The notes beneath the pieces were generated by a model. That model ran no database searches. It saw only the letters and a list, made by a program, of their open reading frames with translations, and had not been told where the DNA came from. Shown one piece after another: positions 21,170 through 31,661 of a DNA stretch of 64,000 bases. A program made the translations under genes and the position numbers. Positions within the stretch are counted from its first letter, which is position 1, and every line of letters begins with the position of its first letter. The stretch spans positions 85,981 to 149,980 of the forward strand of contig CAJQUW010006386.1 in NCBI GenBank assembly GCA_907163375.1, in the 5' to 3' direction. Origin of the DNA: Prostheceraeus crozeri (lineage: Eukaryota > Platyhelminthes > Polycladida > Euryleptidae).

Positions 21170-21400
21170 AATTGAGGTAGTAATCCTTTGTGATCTTCTC
21201 ATCTTTGCAGAAAGGTAACATGATGACATCATCAATACACCACCTGTAAATCTGTAGCATTGGATTAACATCGAACTTTTGGCTAAGATTGATTATTTGC
21301 GCTCTTCACATGTATATCCGCGGGAGGTAAAAAAATGCGCACCGAAGGGCACCAACGAATTTGATGACTATTTTGATTATAACTTGTCTCATGATTGTGC
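21150..21400 (-). pseudogene. possible reverse transcriptase remnant
   Basis: On the minus strand one frame reads NPMLQIYRWCIDDVIMLPF, resembling the RT active-site region (YxDD type, here IDD). A second frame just upstream reads FVGALRCAFFYLP. Two frames are needed and the match is short, so this is a weak call. A Penelope-like or LINE RT are both possible. Confidence 0.3.
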
Positions 21401-21711
21401 GGAATAAACTAAAGAAAATCTACAATATCTTGAACCGAGAAGTCAAAGTTATAAATTTTTCTCCAAAATTTATTAGATTTCACAGCATCTATGGTTTTAA
21501 AATGCTTCCACAAAGCCCATTATGTGCTCGTTGTTCAAGAGTTTGAGCAGAGCGGGTAGATTTTGCGGTCGGGATGTTAGTGTATAGACGAGAAAGTTCT
21601 GGAAGTAGAGACGGCTGTCATGGTCATGACATGTAATGAAGAAAAATTGTATAACGTCAGCACTGCCTTAGATTAGCTTTTTTTAATTACGCCTCATGTG
21701 AAAGGCTGGCA

Positions 21712-22203
21712 CTACAGAATCTGAATATGAATATGTTTCATTTGGTGCAGACGTAAGGAGCTGCTACGTACGTGAAACCCGGCCATGCGGCTTGCAATCT
21801 TGGCCATATGATGAATGCAAAGTTCCTGTGCAGCCAGCAAATGCATCCTCTCCGGGCTGCAGGAACCATGATGGTAGGTCTCCACTACCATCATCTCACC
21901 CCCGCCTCTCAGCCGCCCGTACTCACACTGGGTAATTAAGCGCGCTTTGATCCGGTAACCGAGATTGTGAGCACATAGTTTATAGAATAGGGCCGAAGCC
22001 TTTTCATTGCTCTCAGTAGCATCTTCTTCCGGGTTGAGGAAATTGATGATATAATCTACCACGACACCGCATGCCACACTCTTGTGAACTGCTATTTGAC
22101 AATGATTGCCATCATCAATCAAGCAAGAGAGATGAGCGGACGAGGAATGAGTAGTGGACATGAAGGCGCTCTTTATATACCACACTCCTACCGAATCGGC
22201 CAC
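21712..22203 (-). CDS. unidentified open frame
   Basis: 163 codons in a locally more GC-rich stretch. The predicted protein is rich in His, Cys and Ser (TTHSSSAHLSCLIDDGNH, CEYGRLRGGGEMM) and has no transmembrane segment or motif I recognise. It lies near the old Polinton relic D but reads on the opposite strand. It could be a fragment of that relic, a piece of a host gene, or chance. Confidence 0.25.
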   Translation of the reverse strand: MADSVGVWYIKSAFMSTTHSSSAHLSCLIDDGNHCQIAVHKSVACGVVVDYIINFLNPEEDATESNEKASALFYKLCAHNLGYRIKARLITQCEYGRLRGGGEMMVVETYHHGSCSPERMHLLAAQELCIHHMAKIASRMAGFHVRSSSLRLHQMKHIHIQIL

Positions 22204-22649
22204 TGAGAAGCAAGTTGGATGGGAGGGGGAATGTCAGCCAAAAATTGTCTAATAAATTTTTATTCAAATTTTGTCTTAGTTAAAATCCCAATCAAATTTT
22301 GTTTTGTGAAGCCTCTGTCTTAGAACTGAGAAGCAGTTGGTGTGAGGCGGTGGCAGGTCACCGAAACATTTTCTAAGTGTGAATCCCACCGAAAAATAGG
22401 TTATGAGGATGCGGTCCCGTAAGATAGAATGGACCACGGTGAATCGAATGGTACCACTCCCAAAACTCCATCATGACGGGAACATTGTGAAAAATTTAGT
22501 TTTCCTGAATCGCGACATTTTAACACTACTGATGAGTACCTTCCAACAGTTACTGGCAATAAACTAGCAATATTTAATTAGGGAACTTCAGTCTGACCCG
22601 CCAGTCAGTCCAGCAGCATCTCTACCAACTGCACAGAGACTGAACACGA

Positions 22650-24240
22650 ATGATTGACCAGATTCGAAAGGTGAGGCGCTTGAGGAGATTAAGCGCAGGA
22701 AGGAGTAACTGTGTAGCGACATCTCCCTCGGCACTCCCGGTACCCACCGAAATCAATTGCCTCTCTATAATCAGCTCAAATCTTTTGGGTGTTTTCGATG
22801 TGCAGCTTAATGAGCGTGGAGAGCTTCTGGACGGCTCCGCCATCCTCCTCGCCCGTCATTGGCTCACGTGCTGAAAATATGGTTCAACATGCAATTCGCG
22901 ACCAGTGCAAGCAATTTACTTTTACTAGCTGGCTGTAATTCCTCGTGGGATGAAAGAACATAGTGTTCTGCGTATGATGCTCAACACTAGCACCATCGAT
23001 GAGTTGGATGATCTACCGGCGACAGAAGCAGCGGGGCTAGGTAATCCCGATATCGCACACGAATGATCCTAGTCGCGCGAAAGCGATTGCAAAAGCCGTC
23101 AAGAGTGCTGCAGCAGGAGAGGAAGAAGAGGCAGAAAGCAGCGGATGAGATTTACCAAATATCCTCAATCGCAAATAGGCAAGTGCCACTGAAAACCTGG
23201 CACTATCCTAGCAGCGAATTAGTCAGGTCATTTAGTGACGATGAAAGTGGGCATGTGTTCGGCATTTAATGTGGCGGTGGAGGAGACCCTATTTCACTGT
23301 TGGATCAAAGCGGCGGCTGTATAGAATGGCGACGAGTCTGTGATGGATGTCACGGTCAGATATGTAATTGCGAATTGTAACAGTAGTGCCACAGAAGACA
23401 GAGAGTGGACGGAGGCGAAGGCGATGACGAAAACGACAACTGGTCACTATGCCTCAAAAAATGGCTGGATGACGGCAAGAAAACGAAAACCGGACAGAAA
23501 GACGGCAGTGAGCGCCGTGCGACCATCTACTATGACGCACATATCCGGCCGGCTGCGGTAACACCAAAGAAAGTGGCATAGGTGCAGGCGCAGCGCGCCT
23601 GTCGCAAATGTCTCAAATCTCAACCGACCTCAATCCCACACTCCTACACTCCCTGGCCGCTCGGCACGACTGTCCCACCGCGACACTACGTCGTTCTCCA
23701 TGAGCAGTGGCAGGCGGATTTGGCATATGTGTCTGCGTTGGCCCATCACAGCAATGGCTACACTACACACAGACTGACATCGCTCTCTTCTCCTGCCACG
23801 CCTGGGCTCGTCCACGACGAGTAGGTCCCAAAGAGGGTGTACACTGATCAGGGCAAAGAGCATGAGAATATGTGGGTACGCGCTTAGCTTGCGGTGCACG
23901 AGATTGAACAGTTTCGTCTCAAGAGCGCCTACAAGGCAGTGGTGGAGGAGCGCTTCAATCCAACGCTCAAAGAGCGTCTCTATGAATACTTAGCCGCCGA
24001 CATTACTTAAGTGTTGACCAGACTGCTCAACGATGCATGAAGGATTATAATGGCAAGTGGACGGAAGGCAGCTTCTACAAGTACGATATTCAGGTGATTT
24101 TCCAGTCCGCCGTCTACGCCACCGATGATGATACTTACATGTATATAATGGAGATGGTGGTCCAGCGACCTTTCTTCAAATGGATCGGCTATCCGCCTCG
24201 ATGGACAGCTGCGTACGGCAGTGCAATTTCATGGAGTCAC
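22650..24240 (+). pseudogene. old Polinton relic D
   Basis: A decayed Polinton segment in + orientation. In order it shows the NDRGEI-type segment of the unknown virion protein (as LNERGELLDGS near 22,800), then an integrase DDE segment (HEQWQADLAYVSALAHHSNGY at about 23,695 and VYTDQGKEHEN at about 23,835), then a chromodomain-type tail (FFKWIGYPPRW at about 24,175). The order equals that in A and B. It is broken in many places (more than ten) and its identity to A and B is low, so it is much older than both. Its ends are not visible. Confidence 0.75.
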
Positions 24241-24372
24241 CCGACACTTCTAGGCAAAGTCGCGTGTGAGCAAGAGAGTGAAACGAGTCGATATAGCGCA
24301 TGGAGCAGTGGAGGGGCGGTATGTTCGACAGGTGCTAAAAACCCAAGGCTTGAAGTGTCTGACGAATCCTAA

Positions 24373-25439
24373 CAAGACATTTAGTGGAAAAAGATCGACC
24401 CTGCCACTGCTGCCGAAAATGATGCTTTTTGCGAACCACCCTGCATTTATCAAAAGCAAACATAAAGAGATAACTCACTCGGTTGAAAAACAGTAGTTTG
24501 CCAGTATCTGTACTGACAAATTCCGTATTTAGGTGGACATGTTCCTCGTTTGCAATTAACATCACCATGGACTGCTATGCACACTGTATTTGGTGGACAC
24601 ATTGCTTTCTGAAATCGATGCATGCATGTTTTGAATTAAATCAGAACAAAAGAAATTATCAGATCAGATAAATGTCATTTATGACAGTTCATACATCATG
24701 TTTCAACAATAGCGACTAGAAAATTTTCAAAGTCTGACTGTCAATTCCGGAATGTTATTTGACAAATCATGATAATATCAGAGAGAAGTGACACTAATAT
24801 TCTTCTAGAAAATTATTGGAATGGTTTCATCTTTTACTCTGAAAACATGGTAGGCCAATTTGAATGCTTGTTTATTAAATCCAGCCATTATGTTAGTTTT
24901 TCAGTATCTTTTCAAATCGTATATTTCAGAAGCTTTTAAGCAACAAGTGCAAAATTCCACAAACTGATTGATTAAAGTCTCGAAACATATGATTTGCACA
25001 CGAAATCGCAACATAATTTTTGAAAGTAGTATCGTGCTGAAATTGCAATAATTGTAGAAAAATAAATTACTGTTTTTATGAGATTTGATGACACTGAGTG
25101 TGTAAAAATTATAAGATTCAGAAATCGGTGGGTAGTAAGAATCACCTATGTTCAATTTATCGGGAAACAGACTTTGCTTGACAGAATTATTTATCGTGTT
25201 GTTTGGCAGGAAACGTGGTGTACGACAAAGTTCTATGACAATGGACATTAAACTGTTTTTACGTGCTTTGAAACCGCAATAAAATGCTTGACATTGCGCC
25301 CTTTGATTTCTATTAAGCTATGCATGTACTATATAAATGAGCAATATATTGAGATAACAATTGCGCCCATGGGCGAGGGTTTAGCTAGTGATTAAAGACA
25401 ATCTCCGCTTGTCATGAAACTTCTAAATGGTTAGCAGGA
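24373..25439. other. spacer, nothing supported
   Basis: AT-rich stretch with only short or featureless open frames (for example 24,901-25,248 on the minus strand). I see no gene, RNA or repeat I can support. Confidence 0.4.
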
Positions 25440-26700
25440 ATGTTGAATCCTATTGAAAAGCCGTTTGATCAGTCCTGTATATTAAACTCACATGATTTTG
25501 TAACCAAAATCACGAATTTTGTTGTCAGCAACTCTAGAATAGTCTCCTTCGATACTAGTTCTATTTATACTTATCTTCCTCCCATGAAGACTTTTGACAT
25601 TGTGTTATCTAAAATTAGATAGAATCCTGAATTACATGTATGTCCCATTCCTGTCAATACTCCAGGAGTACATGTTGGTATTGTGTACCTGCAACGCACA
25701 ATTTGTATTTAATGGAACATTTTACCGTCAGGATGATGATTGTGCTATGGGCCGTGGATATTGGCAAATATTTTCATGGGAAGTCTTGGAGCGACATTGT
25801 GTAATGAGCTAGAAAGTTTGATTCAACTTTACTGTCGGTATGTCGACGATACTTTTGTAATTATCCAAAATGGAGAGTTACTGTTTTCTTATCTGAAGAG
25901 AGTTACTGTTGTCTTATCTGAATAATGTTTACCAAAACATTTCCTTCGCGTGTGAATTTGAAGGTGAAGGCATTTCATCTTTTCTTGATGTCTTAATCAC
26001 AATTGTCATAGCAAAGTTCGATCCAAAGTTCACAGAAAACGCGTCCTTTGTGTGCTCACTAGTTTTCATAGCTTTGTGTTACTACAGTTGAAAATAACTG
26101 CTGTAAAGTCTTTGTTCTACAGAACTTTGCGCATTTATACTTTTGAGTTTTTGCAGGGAGAATTCAAGTTTTTGACCAGCACATTGATAAGAAACAGATA
26201 TCCTCCTCATTTTATTGCTAAGCATAAAGTTACTTTATTACCAGAAAAGTTTGATGCATTTGGTCCACAGAAGAATAACTGTTTATGTGAATTTCCATTT
26301 TACGGAGACAAATCTGTCAATTGGATTTATTCCGAACTTAACAGGTTATGCTGCGTTTTTCCTGCTTCCCGCCCAATGGTTTTTTTCCACCAGACGAGTA
26401 ACTTTGGCCTCTGTAAGGAATGCTTTGCCGACGTCTTCGAGTGCTTAAGTGATATGCAAGTTGTGGAGACAGTTACGTTGGCAGAACTCGTAGGGGTCTG
26501 GAGGCTTGTGTCCGATAGCAGTGCCTATTTGTTTGCCATAGGTCGGTCTGAAAATCTCTCATCTCTGTGACGAAGCATATTAATCAGTCTCTTGTTGCGC
26601 GTGATGGCACAAATATCAGATCAAAATTTAGAATTGTAACTCGTGCACGCTCAAGAAATCTTTTGTCAATTTCAGTGGCCTTACACATCAAGTTAGAGAA
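25440..26700 (+). pseudogene. broken Penelope-like element (RT and GIY-YIG)
   Basis: Reverse transcriptase pieces: SRIVSFDTSSIYTYLPP (motif A region, about 25,545), FNGTFYRQDDDCAMG and LANIFMGSLGATL (motif B region) and CRYVDDTFVII at 25,836-25,860 (active site). Then come SSFLDVLIT and a YPPHFI segment, both typical of Penelope-like elements. A GIY-YIG-type endonuclease piece, CGDSYVGRTRRGLEAC, follows at 26,462-26,509. Pieces lie in all three frames with several stops, so the copy is dead. The 5' end is not defined. Confidence 0.75.
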
Positions 26701-26939
26701 AACCTGTATATACCTATATTGTGTACACAAAAGGAATTTGTTTGGATGCTCTCTCTGCCATGGTGAATCATATTCATAAAGTCTTGTAGCTTTTCTGATA
26801 AGTGTCAATCAGCATTTGTCCTGAGTGCACCTTGATAAGAACATACGAAAGATCTCAGTGCTGACTTTGCCTTCTATTTAGCGTGTGTTATAGTGACCTC
26901 GTAAAATACATCTCGACATCGCAGCATTCACCGCCAGGA

Positions 26940-27220
26940 CGATATCGAGGGAAACTGACTTGACGACCATAATTGAAGAGAAGAAAAATATCAGATGTCA
27001 CATCCTTGGTGTGAGTGAGACACGGCGACAGCGACCAATGCATGCTGTATGGAGGGATGGGTCATGCTGTATGGAGGGATGGGTCGACAGTCGCGTTGGG
27101 CGCTTCCGAAGGAAACAGATCATTATGTGGTGTTGGCTTTATCGTTTCTAAACGCTGGACCCCGCAAATAGACCTCATTGAGCTATTCGTTGTGGTCTGT
27201 ACCGATCCTGATCGGTGATG
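26940..27220 (+). pseudogene. LINE endonuclease remnant
   Basis: Two frames give TTIIEEKKNIRCHILGVSETRR and VALGASEGNRSLCGVGFIVSKRW, resembling the N-terminal endonuclease domain of RTE/craniofacial-type LINEs (catalytic E in SETR; GGVGFIV strand). A 22-bp stretch (CATGCTGTATGGAGGGATGG) is directly duplicated in tandem at about 27,041-27,084. The remainder of the LINE is absent; the Polinton B insertion follows within 200 bp. Confidence 0.5.
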
Positions 27221-27409
27221 AGAGACTGATTTGTGATTGTGATAATGACTTCGAGGAACTTTGCGGCACTTTTCCAGTATAGAATAGCAAATAGATTCAA
27301 ATGTTTTTTAGAGATATAAAACAAAGTTGCGGGACCGATGAGCTTCGTAGTGCTTTTGATGTCATTTTAAATCACTGGCGCAATCCATGGCTTATCAGTT
27401 TTAGACATA

Positions 27410-28976
27410 AGTAGTAAGAAAACGGCGAACACCAGATAGCGCAAGATGGCCGCCATCGCTGAGTCCCCCCCCCCTCTGGAACGGCAGAGTGTCGTGGTCG
27501 GCCGCCGTGGTGCTTCGGGTCTGAGTCCCCCCCCCCTCTGGAACGATAGAGTGTCGTGGTGGACTTGGGCGACCGCCAGGATTAGTCTTGAGGCTATAGT
27601 GTGTGATGTTTTTGGTGCAATCTGCTGAATGTTGGGTTATAAAATGGGTTGTTTCGAGTGGAAGGAGTGGTTGGATGAGAAAACGGAGGTCGGATTCGTG
27701 TTCAGCGTGAAATTCTGCATCGGTAGGGTGAGTTTCAAGTCAATCGGTGAGAAAAAATTTTTCTTCAAAATTTTAACAGAGTTAGAATTTGGGATGTTTT
27801 GGTGTGTAGCGCCCAAACGAAGCATCGGATGAGAAAACGGAGGCCAGATTCGGAATCTACGTGAAATTTTGGGTTAGGAAGGATGTTTCCAGCGAAATCG
27901 GAGAGAAAAAATTTTCGGCTGACGTCCCCCCCCCTCTGGACAGCTTGCTTCGATTTTGGCTTCTAGTGGACGGATTTTGTCGTGCGATAGCTCGTTTGAA
28001 AGCTAAGAGTGAGACAAATTCAGTGAAAGAATCGGCTTGTTCCTATCTGTCTTCGTTTAGATGTGAGACGCCATTTAAGATTTTGGGACATTGGTGAAAA
28101 ACGACAGAGTTAGAATTTGGGACGTTTTGGGCTCTAGCTTCAAAACGAAGCATCGGATTGGAAAACGGATTTCAGATTTGGAATCAGCGTGAAATTCTCT
28201 ATCTGTATGGAGAGTTTCAAGTCAATCGGAGAGAAAAAATTTTCAACATTTTTCGAAAAAACGACAGAGTTAGAATTTGGGACGTTTTGGTGTGTAGCGC
28301 CCAAACGAAGCATCGGATGAGAAAACGGAGGCCAGATTCGGAATCTACGTGAAATTTTGGGTTAGGAAGGATGTTTCCAGCGAAATCGCAGAGAAAAAAT
28401 TTTCACTGACGTCCCCCCCCTCTGGACAGCTTGCTTCGATTTTGGCTTCTAGTGGACGGATTTTGTCGTGCGATAGCTCGTTTGAAAGCTAAGAGTGAGA
28501 CAAATTCAGTGAAAGAATCGGCTTGTTCCTATCTGTCTTCGTTCAAAAGTTAGAGCGGTTACAAGATTTTAGGTCGGAGCTCGCTTACCTGAAAAAATCC
28601 TAAGTGTCAGAGTGACTTTGTATGGGTAAAATTTTGAAAATTTTCCAAAGTGTGGAATTTCGACCTGGGACCGTCACCAAAACATTTTTCATCAAATTCT
28701 GAAATTTCGCTGACGTCCCCCCCCCTCTGGACAGCTTGCTTCGATTTTGGCTTCTAGTGGACGGATTTTGTCGTGCGATAGCTCGTTTGAAAGCTAAGAG
28801 TGAGACAAATTCAGTGAAAGAATCGGCTTGTTCCTATCTGTCTTCGTTTAGATGTGAGACACCATTTAAGATTTTGGGACATTGGCGAAAAACGACAGAG
28901 TTAGAATTTGGGACGTTTTGGGCTCTAGCTTCAAAACGAAGCATCGGATGGGAAAACGGATTTCAGATTTGGAATC
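27410..28976. repeat. left terminal inverted repeat of Polinton B
   Basis: Matches 55,796-57,356 in reverse complement almost base for base. It includes five runs of eight to ten C followed by TCTGG (near 27,468, 27,530, 27,927, 28,411 and 28,719). The inner part is made of partly duplicated modules with the GCTTTCAAACGAGCTATCGCACGAC word (here in complement). Open frames at 27,861-29,083 are repeat translations. Confidence 0.92.
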
Positions 28977-29280
28977 AGCGTGAAATTCTTTATATGTATG
29001 GTGAGTTTCAAGTCAATCGGAGAGTTTCAAGTCAATCGGCGAGAAAAATGTTCAACATTTTTTCGGAAAAACGACAGAGTTAGAATTTTTGCGATGGCTG
29101 CCTACTGTAGAGCCAAAACGAAGCATCGGATGGGAAAACGGAGGCCAGATTCGGATTCAGCGTCAAATTCTACAAGGAAATGGTGTATTTCCAGCTCAAT
29201 CGGAGCACTAGAACCGGAGATAGACGGGTTTTTTAGTGTTTGGATGATGGGTGTTACGTCATCAGCTGATCGCCACACAC

Positions 29281-29287
29281 TATATAA
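29281..29287 (+). promoter_or_regulatory. TATA box of the leftmost gene, element B
   Basis: TATATAA followed about 30 bp later by a short leader (CATTAATACGAGAG) and a 5' splice site ACG|GTAAGT at 29,335. It sits about 300 bp inside the terminal repeat. Confidence 0.7.
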
Positions 29288-29334
29288 GCTGGGAACCGAG
29301 AGAGACTTGTCATTAATACGAGAGATAGTCAACG

Positions 29335-29994
29335 GTAAGTCGTCTCTCTGAGCTCCGATGATAGCTTCGGACATTCCAAATCCTGAGTTTCTGTAAGAAA
29401 CCGACTTAGAAAATTTCATTGCTGATATCAGCTAAGGCGTCAGACTTAGAGGTTAGCCAGGAGATGGCCTTCGTCTCCAGGCCATAAAAGACTCCAAAAC
29501 TTTAAAGGCTTGTAACTTTGCTTCTACAAGTCCGTTTGACTTGATTCAAAAAAGGTTCGGTCGCTATTGACCTGCCCTAAGTGATAGACTACTTATAAAA
29601 TTTCATAAGTAGTGCTAAAAAATTGAAAAATTTAAATTCGCTATTTTTTGACAATTTTCGGGATTTTCAAACCTTCTGAATTCAACTAAGACATTTATAA
29701 AGTTGTGGGAGGCAAGCTTCGGCTTGGAATTTGCAACCTTTGTAAACAATCCACTGATTTTCATGTCAAAATCGGGGTCCGGATACCAACACAGTGATAT
29801 GACGCACGCTCTGTCCGCGGGAGGTTGGATTTGTGGGCCGAGGCCTTGGAGTTGGGATAAGATCCCCTCTGAGTAATGCCTTAACGGATTCAAAGGTTCG
29901 ACACTTTCCACCAATCTCACAATTTAGCTGTATGATTATAAGAATGACTGCCAATGTCGCCTGTTAGTAATTCTATTTCATCCTTCCTTTACAG
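29335..29994 (+). other. 5' UTR intron of the leftmost gene, element B
   Basis: A GTAAGT donor at 29,335 and a pyrimidine-rich TTCCTTTACAG acceptor ending at 29,994 define a 660-bp candidate intron. The first ATG after it with a long frame is at 30,011. No coding content is seen inside it. Confidence 0.6.
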
Positions 29995-30010
29995 ATACAT
30001 AAGTTACAAA

Positions 30011-31105
30011 ATGGGAGGCAACTCAAAATTTTTATTTAAAAAGTGCTCTTGCGGAGAAATAAAGAGGGGTGGCGAATTCAAACGTCACATTAATAAGTAC
30101 AAGAATACACCTCACTTCCACGAGGAAAGAGCCGTTATTTCCGGCTGTACACATTGCCTGAAATTTTTGAAAGGCAAAGAGCATGAGGAATTTTACATCG
30201 CCCACGCCGAATGTCCGCTCAAAAAGGCAAACAATTACATAACATCAGACATCGGCAAAGTGATCGCACCCTTCTTCAACGAAGAAACAGTCGATCTTGA
30301 CGCAGCACTACAAGAGGCTATTGCAACAATTTTGGAGCCTGCTGCTTCGGCCACTACCTCATCAACAGCAGAAGAGAAGGCCCCACTAAGCGATTTGGAC
30401 AGCTCAGATGACTCCGATTCTGAGGAGGTCGTCATTACTAAAGACACGGAAGAGATAGGAAAACCAACAAATCAGTCTTCCCCGAAAAAGAAAGTAATCG
30501 CACCTTCCCCAGTAAAGAAGGGGATTAAGCAGCAGACGAACAGCTGGAATAAGGATACCCAGATCGCAAAAGTGAGCCAGGAATATGCACTCACAAAATT
30601 AAAAGATGAGCTCACTCGTTACAAAAATGAATGTTCGGCCCTTAGGGATGACAATTTCCACCTGAAGGGTCAGGTAGCCGAGATTCGGGCCCTCAAGACA
30701 CAAGTGATCAATTTAGAATCTTTCCGCGAAAGGGCGCTTGCCAGCGAAAAACGCGTTACTGAGCAGGCGACTTACATAAAATCATTAAAAGCTCAAGAAG
30801 AGGTATCAAATTTAAAAATTGAGCAATTAAAGACTAGCCTGACTGAGAGTCAGAAGAAAGAAGAGAGACGAACAACGCTCCACATTCCCATCATCAAGAG
30901 CAGAATCGTCGACAGCATCATCCTTGAGAGTGAGGACTTGGATGCCACATTTGAGTGCTACGAGGGAGCAATGGCGGAGATGCGCTGTCTCCATGTCTCT
31001 ATAAAGCATGATGGCGAAATAAAGGAGCTGCGCCACCGGAAGCGGAAACTGCCGGCCAAATACTTACCTCAACCATCACCATCGAAGGGGTCGCGAACCG
31101 GCTAA
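30011..31105 (+). CDS. zinc/coiled-coil protein of Polinton B, unknown role
   Basis: 364 residues from the ATG at 30,011, chosen because it lies just behind the splice acceptor; the frame is open 19 codons further upstream, but that part lies mostly in the intron. Residues 10-30 hold CSCGEIKRGGEFKRHINKY, and 45-75 hold CTHC with a later H and C, looking like two zinc-binding modules. An acidic Ser/Asp/Glu stretch (about 125-150) and a Lys-rich possible nuclear signal (SPKKKVIAPSPVKKG) follow. Residues about 195-300 form a long heptad-like coiled coil, and the C-terminus is basic. A DNA- or chromatin-binding regulator is plausible, but I recognise no family. A histone-type stem-loop lies behind it. 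Confidence 0.75.
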   Translation: MGGNSKFLFKKCSCGEIKRGGEFKRHINKYKNTPHFHEERAVISGCTHCLKFLKGKEHEEFYIAHAECPLKKANNYITSDIGKVIAPFFNEETVDLDAALQEAIATILEPAASATTSSTAEEKAPLSDLDSSDDSDSEEVVITKDTEEIGKPTNQSSPKKKVIAPSPVKKGIKQQTNSWNKDTQIAKVSQEYALTKLKDELTRYKNECSALRDDNFHLKGQVAEIRALKTQVINLESFRERALASEKRVTEQATYIKSLKAQEEVSNLKIEQLKTSLTESQKKEERRTTLHIPIIKSRIVDSIILESEDLDATFECYEGAMAEMRCLHVSIKHDGEIKELRHRKRKLPAKYLPQPSPSKGSRTG

Positions 31106-31117
31106 ATTTCTCTTATG

Positions 31118-31179
31118 GTAAGTTAATATCATCTCTATCACTTGAATATATTTTCATCTATTTTTCCTTCTATTTTCAG
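31118..31179 (+). other. candidate 3' UTR intron
   Basis: GTAAGT at 31,118 and TTCTATTTTCAG ending at 31,179 frame a 62-bp intron in the 3' UTR of the zinc/coiled-coil gene. Removing it would put the stem-loop at 31,201 about 33 nt behind the stop codon, the same spacing as for the next gene. Confidence 0.55.
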
Positions 31180-31185
31180 ATACGA

Positions 31186-31324
31186 CGAGAACGAACCAAC
31201 GGCTCTCTTAAGGGCCACCATGGGGCAAGACATGATAGAACCTCCACGCGGTTTGCCCTGGGCAGTCTTTAGACTGGCGAATACTATCATTAAGTTGAAT
31301 CTGCTATCAGTCAACTTGAACGTT
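31186..31324 (+). repeat. 139-bp direct repeat, copy 1
   Basis: Matches 31,662-31,800 with only three differences (offset 476 bp). It carries the histone-type stem-loop. The two copies bracket the promoter and coding region of the 88-residue gene. Confidence 0.95.
31201..31220 (+). terminator. histone-type mRNA 3' stem-loop, copy 1
   Basis: GGCTCT, loop CTTA, AGGGCC, then ACCA, preceded by CCAAC. The six-base-pair stem fits the replication-dependent histone mRNA rule (GGYYYU/ARRRCC) at every position, with one G-U pair. The A/C-rich flanks also fit. Purine-rich GGGGCAAGACATGATAGAA follows, where a histone downstream element (U7 site) would lie. In animals this signal gives uncapped-tail, non-polyadenylated S-phase mRNAs bound by SLBP. 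Use by this element is inference. Confidence 0.75.
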
Positions 31325-31341
31325 ACATCACATTAGAGGGG

Positions 31342-31348
31342 TATATAA
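31342..31348 (+). promoter_or_regulatory. TATA box of the 88-residue gene
   Basis: GGGGTATATAAACC, 33 bp before the ATG at 31,381. Transcription starting about 30 bp downstream would leave only a very short leader. Confidence 0.65.
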
Positions 31349-31380
31349 ACCACTACCTCTCATTCCATTTCATTTCAATC

Positions 31381-31647
31381 ATGGAGACGCCAAACGCTGC
31401 AGTCAACTCTCCTCGCGGACCACAGTTAAGACCGCGAAATTTATTTGATGAATTTGCTAGAATAGAGGAGCAAGACAGAGTTCACAACAATCTTGCTCAG
31501 ATTGGCAATCCGATGACAGCAACTGCTGTCAATCCAACGGAATGGCGCTACATTCCACTTTTTAGTCATGTGCCAGTTAGTGTGGAAGTCGACAGTGCTA
31601 CCAAAGAGAGAGTCAAAGACTCTCTCAGCAGAATTGGTAGGGTGTAA
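31381..31647 (+). CDS. 88-residue protein of Polinton B, unknown
   Basis: Starts METPNAAVNSPRGPQLR and continues with a helix (NLFDEFARIEEQDRVHNNL), then EWRYIPLFSHVPVSVEVD and a final KERVKDSLSRIGRV. No family recognised. Support comes from its own TATA box at 31,342 and a histone-type stem-loop 29 nt behind its stop. A minus-strand open frame over the same stretch is not favoured. Confidence 0.6.
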   Translation: METPNAAVNSPRGPQLRPRNLFDEFARIEEQDRVHNNLAQIGNPMTATAVNPTEWRYIPLFSHVPVSVEVDSATKERVKDSLSRIGRV

Positions 31648-31661
31648 GATGACGTTACTCC

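Noticed and set aside
22622-22874. Overlapping frames on both strands near 22.7 kb as host genes
   Set aside because: The plus-strand content matches the NDRGEI region of the Polinton virion-type protein, so it belongs to relic D.
24901-25248. 115-codon minus-strand frame in the spacer
   Set aside because: AT-rich, featureless, no neighbour support.
27861-29083. Open frames such as MLRFWLLVDGFCRAIARLK, also at 55,774-57,140 and 63,475-63,837
   Set aside because: Same cause: translations of the B and C terminal-repeat modules on the other strand.
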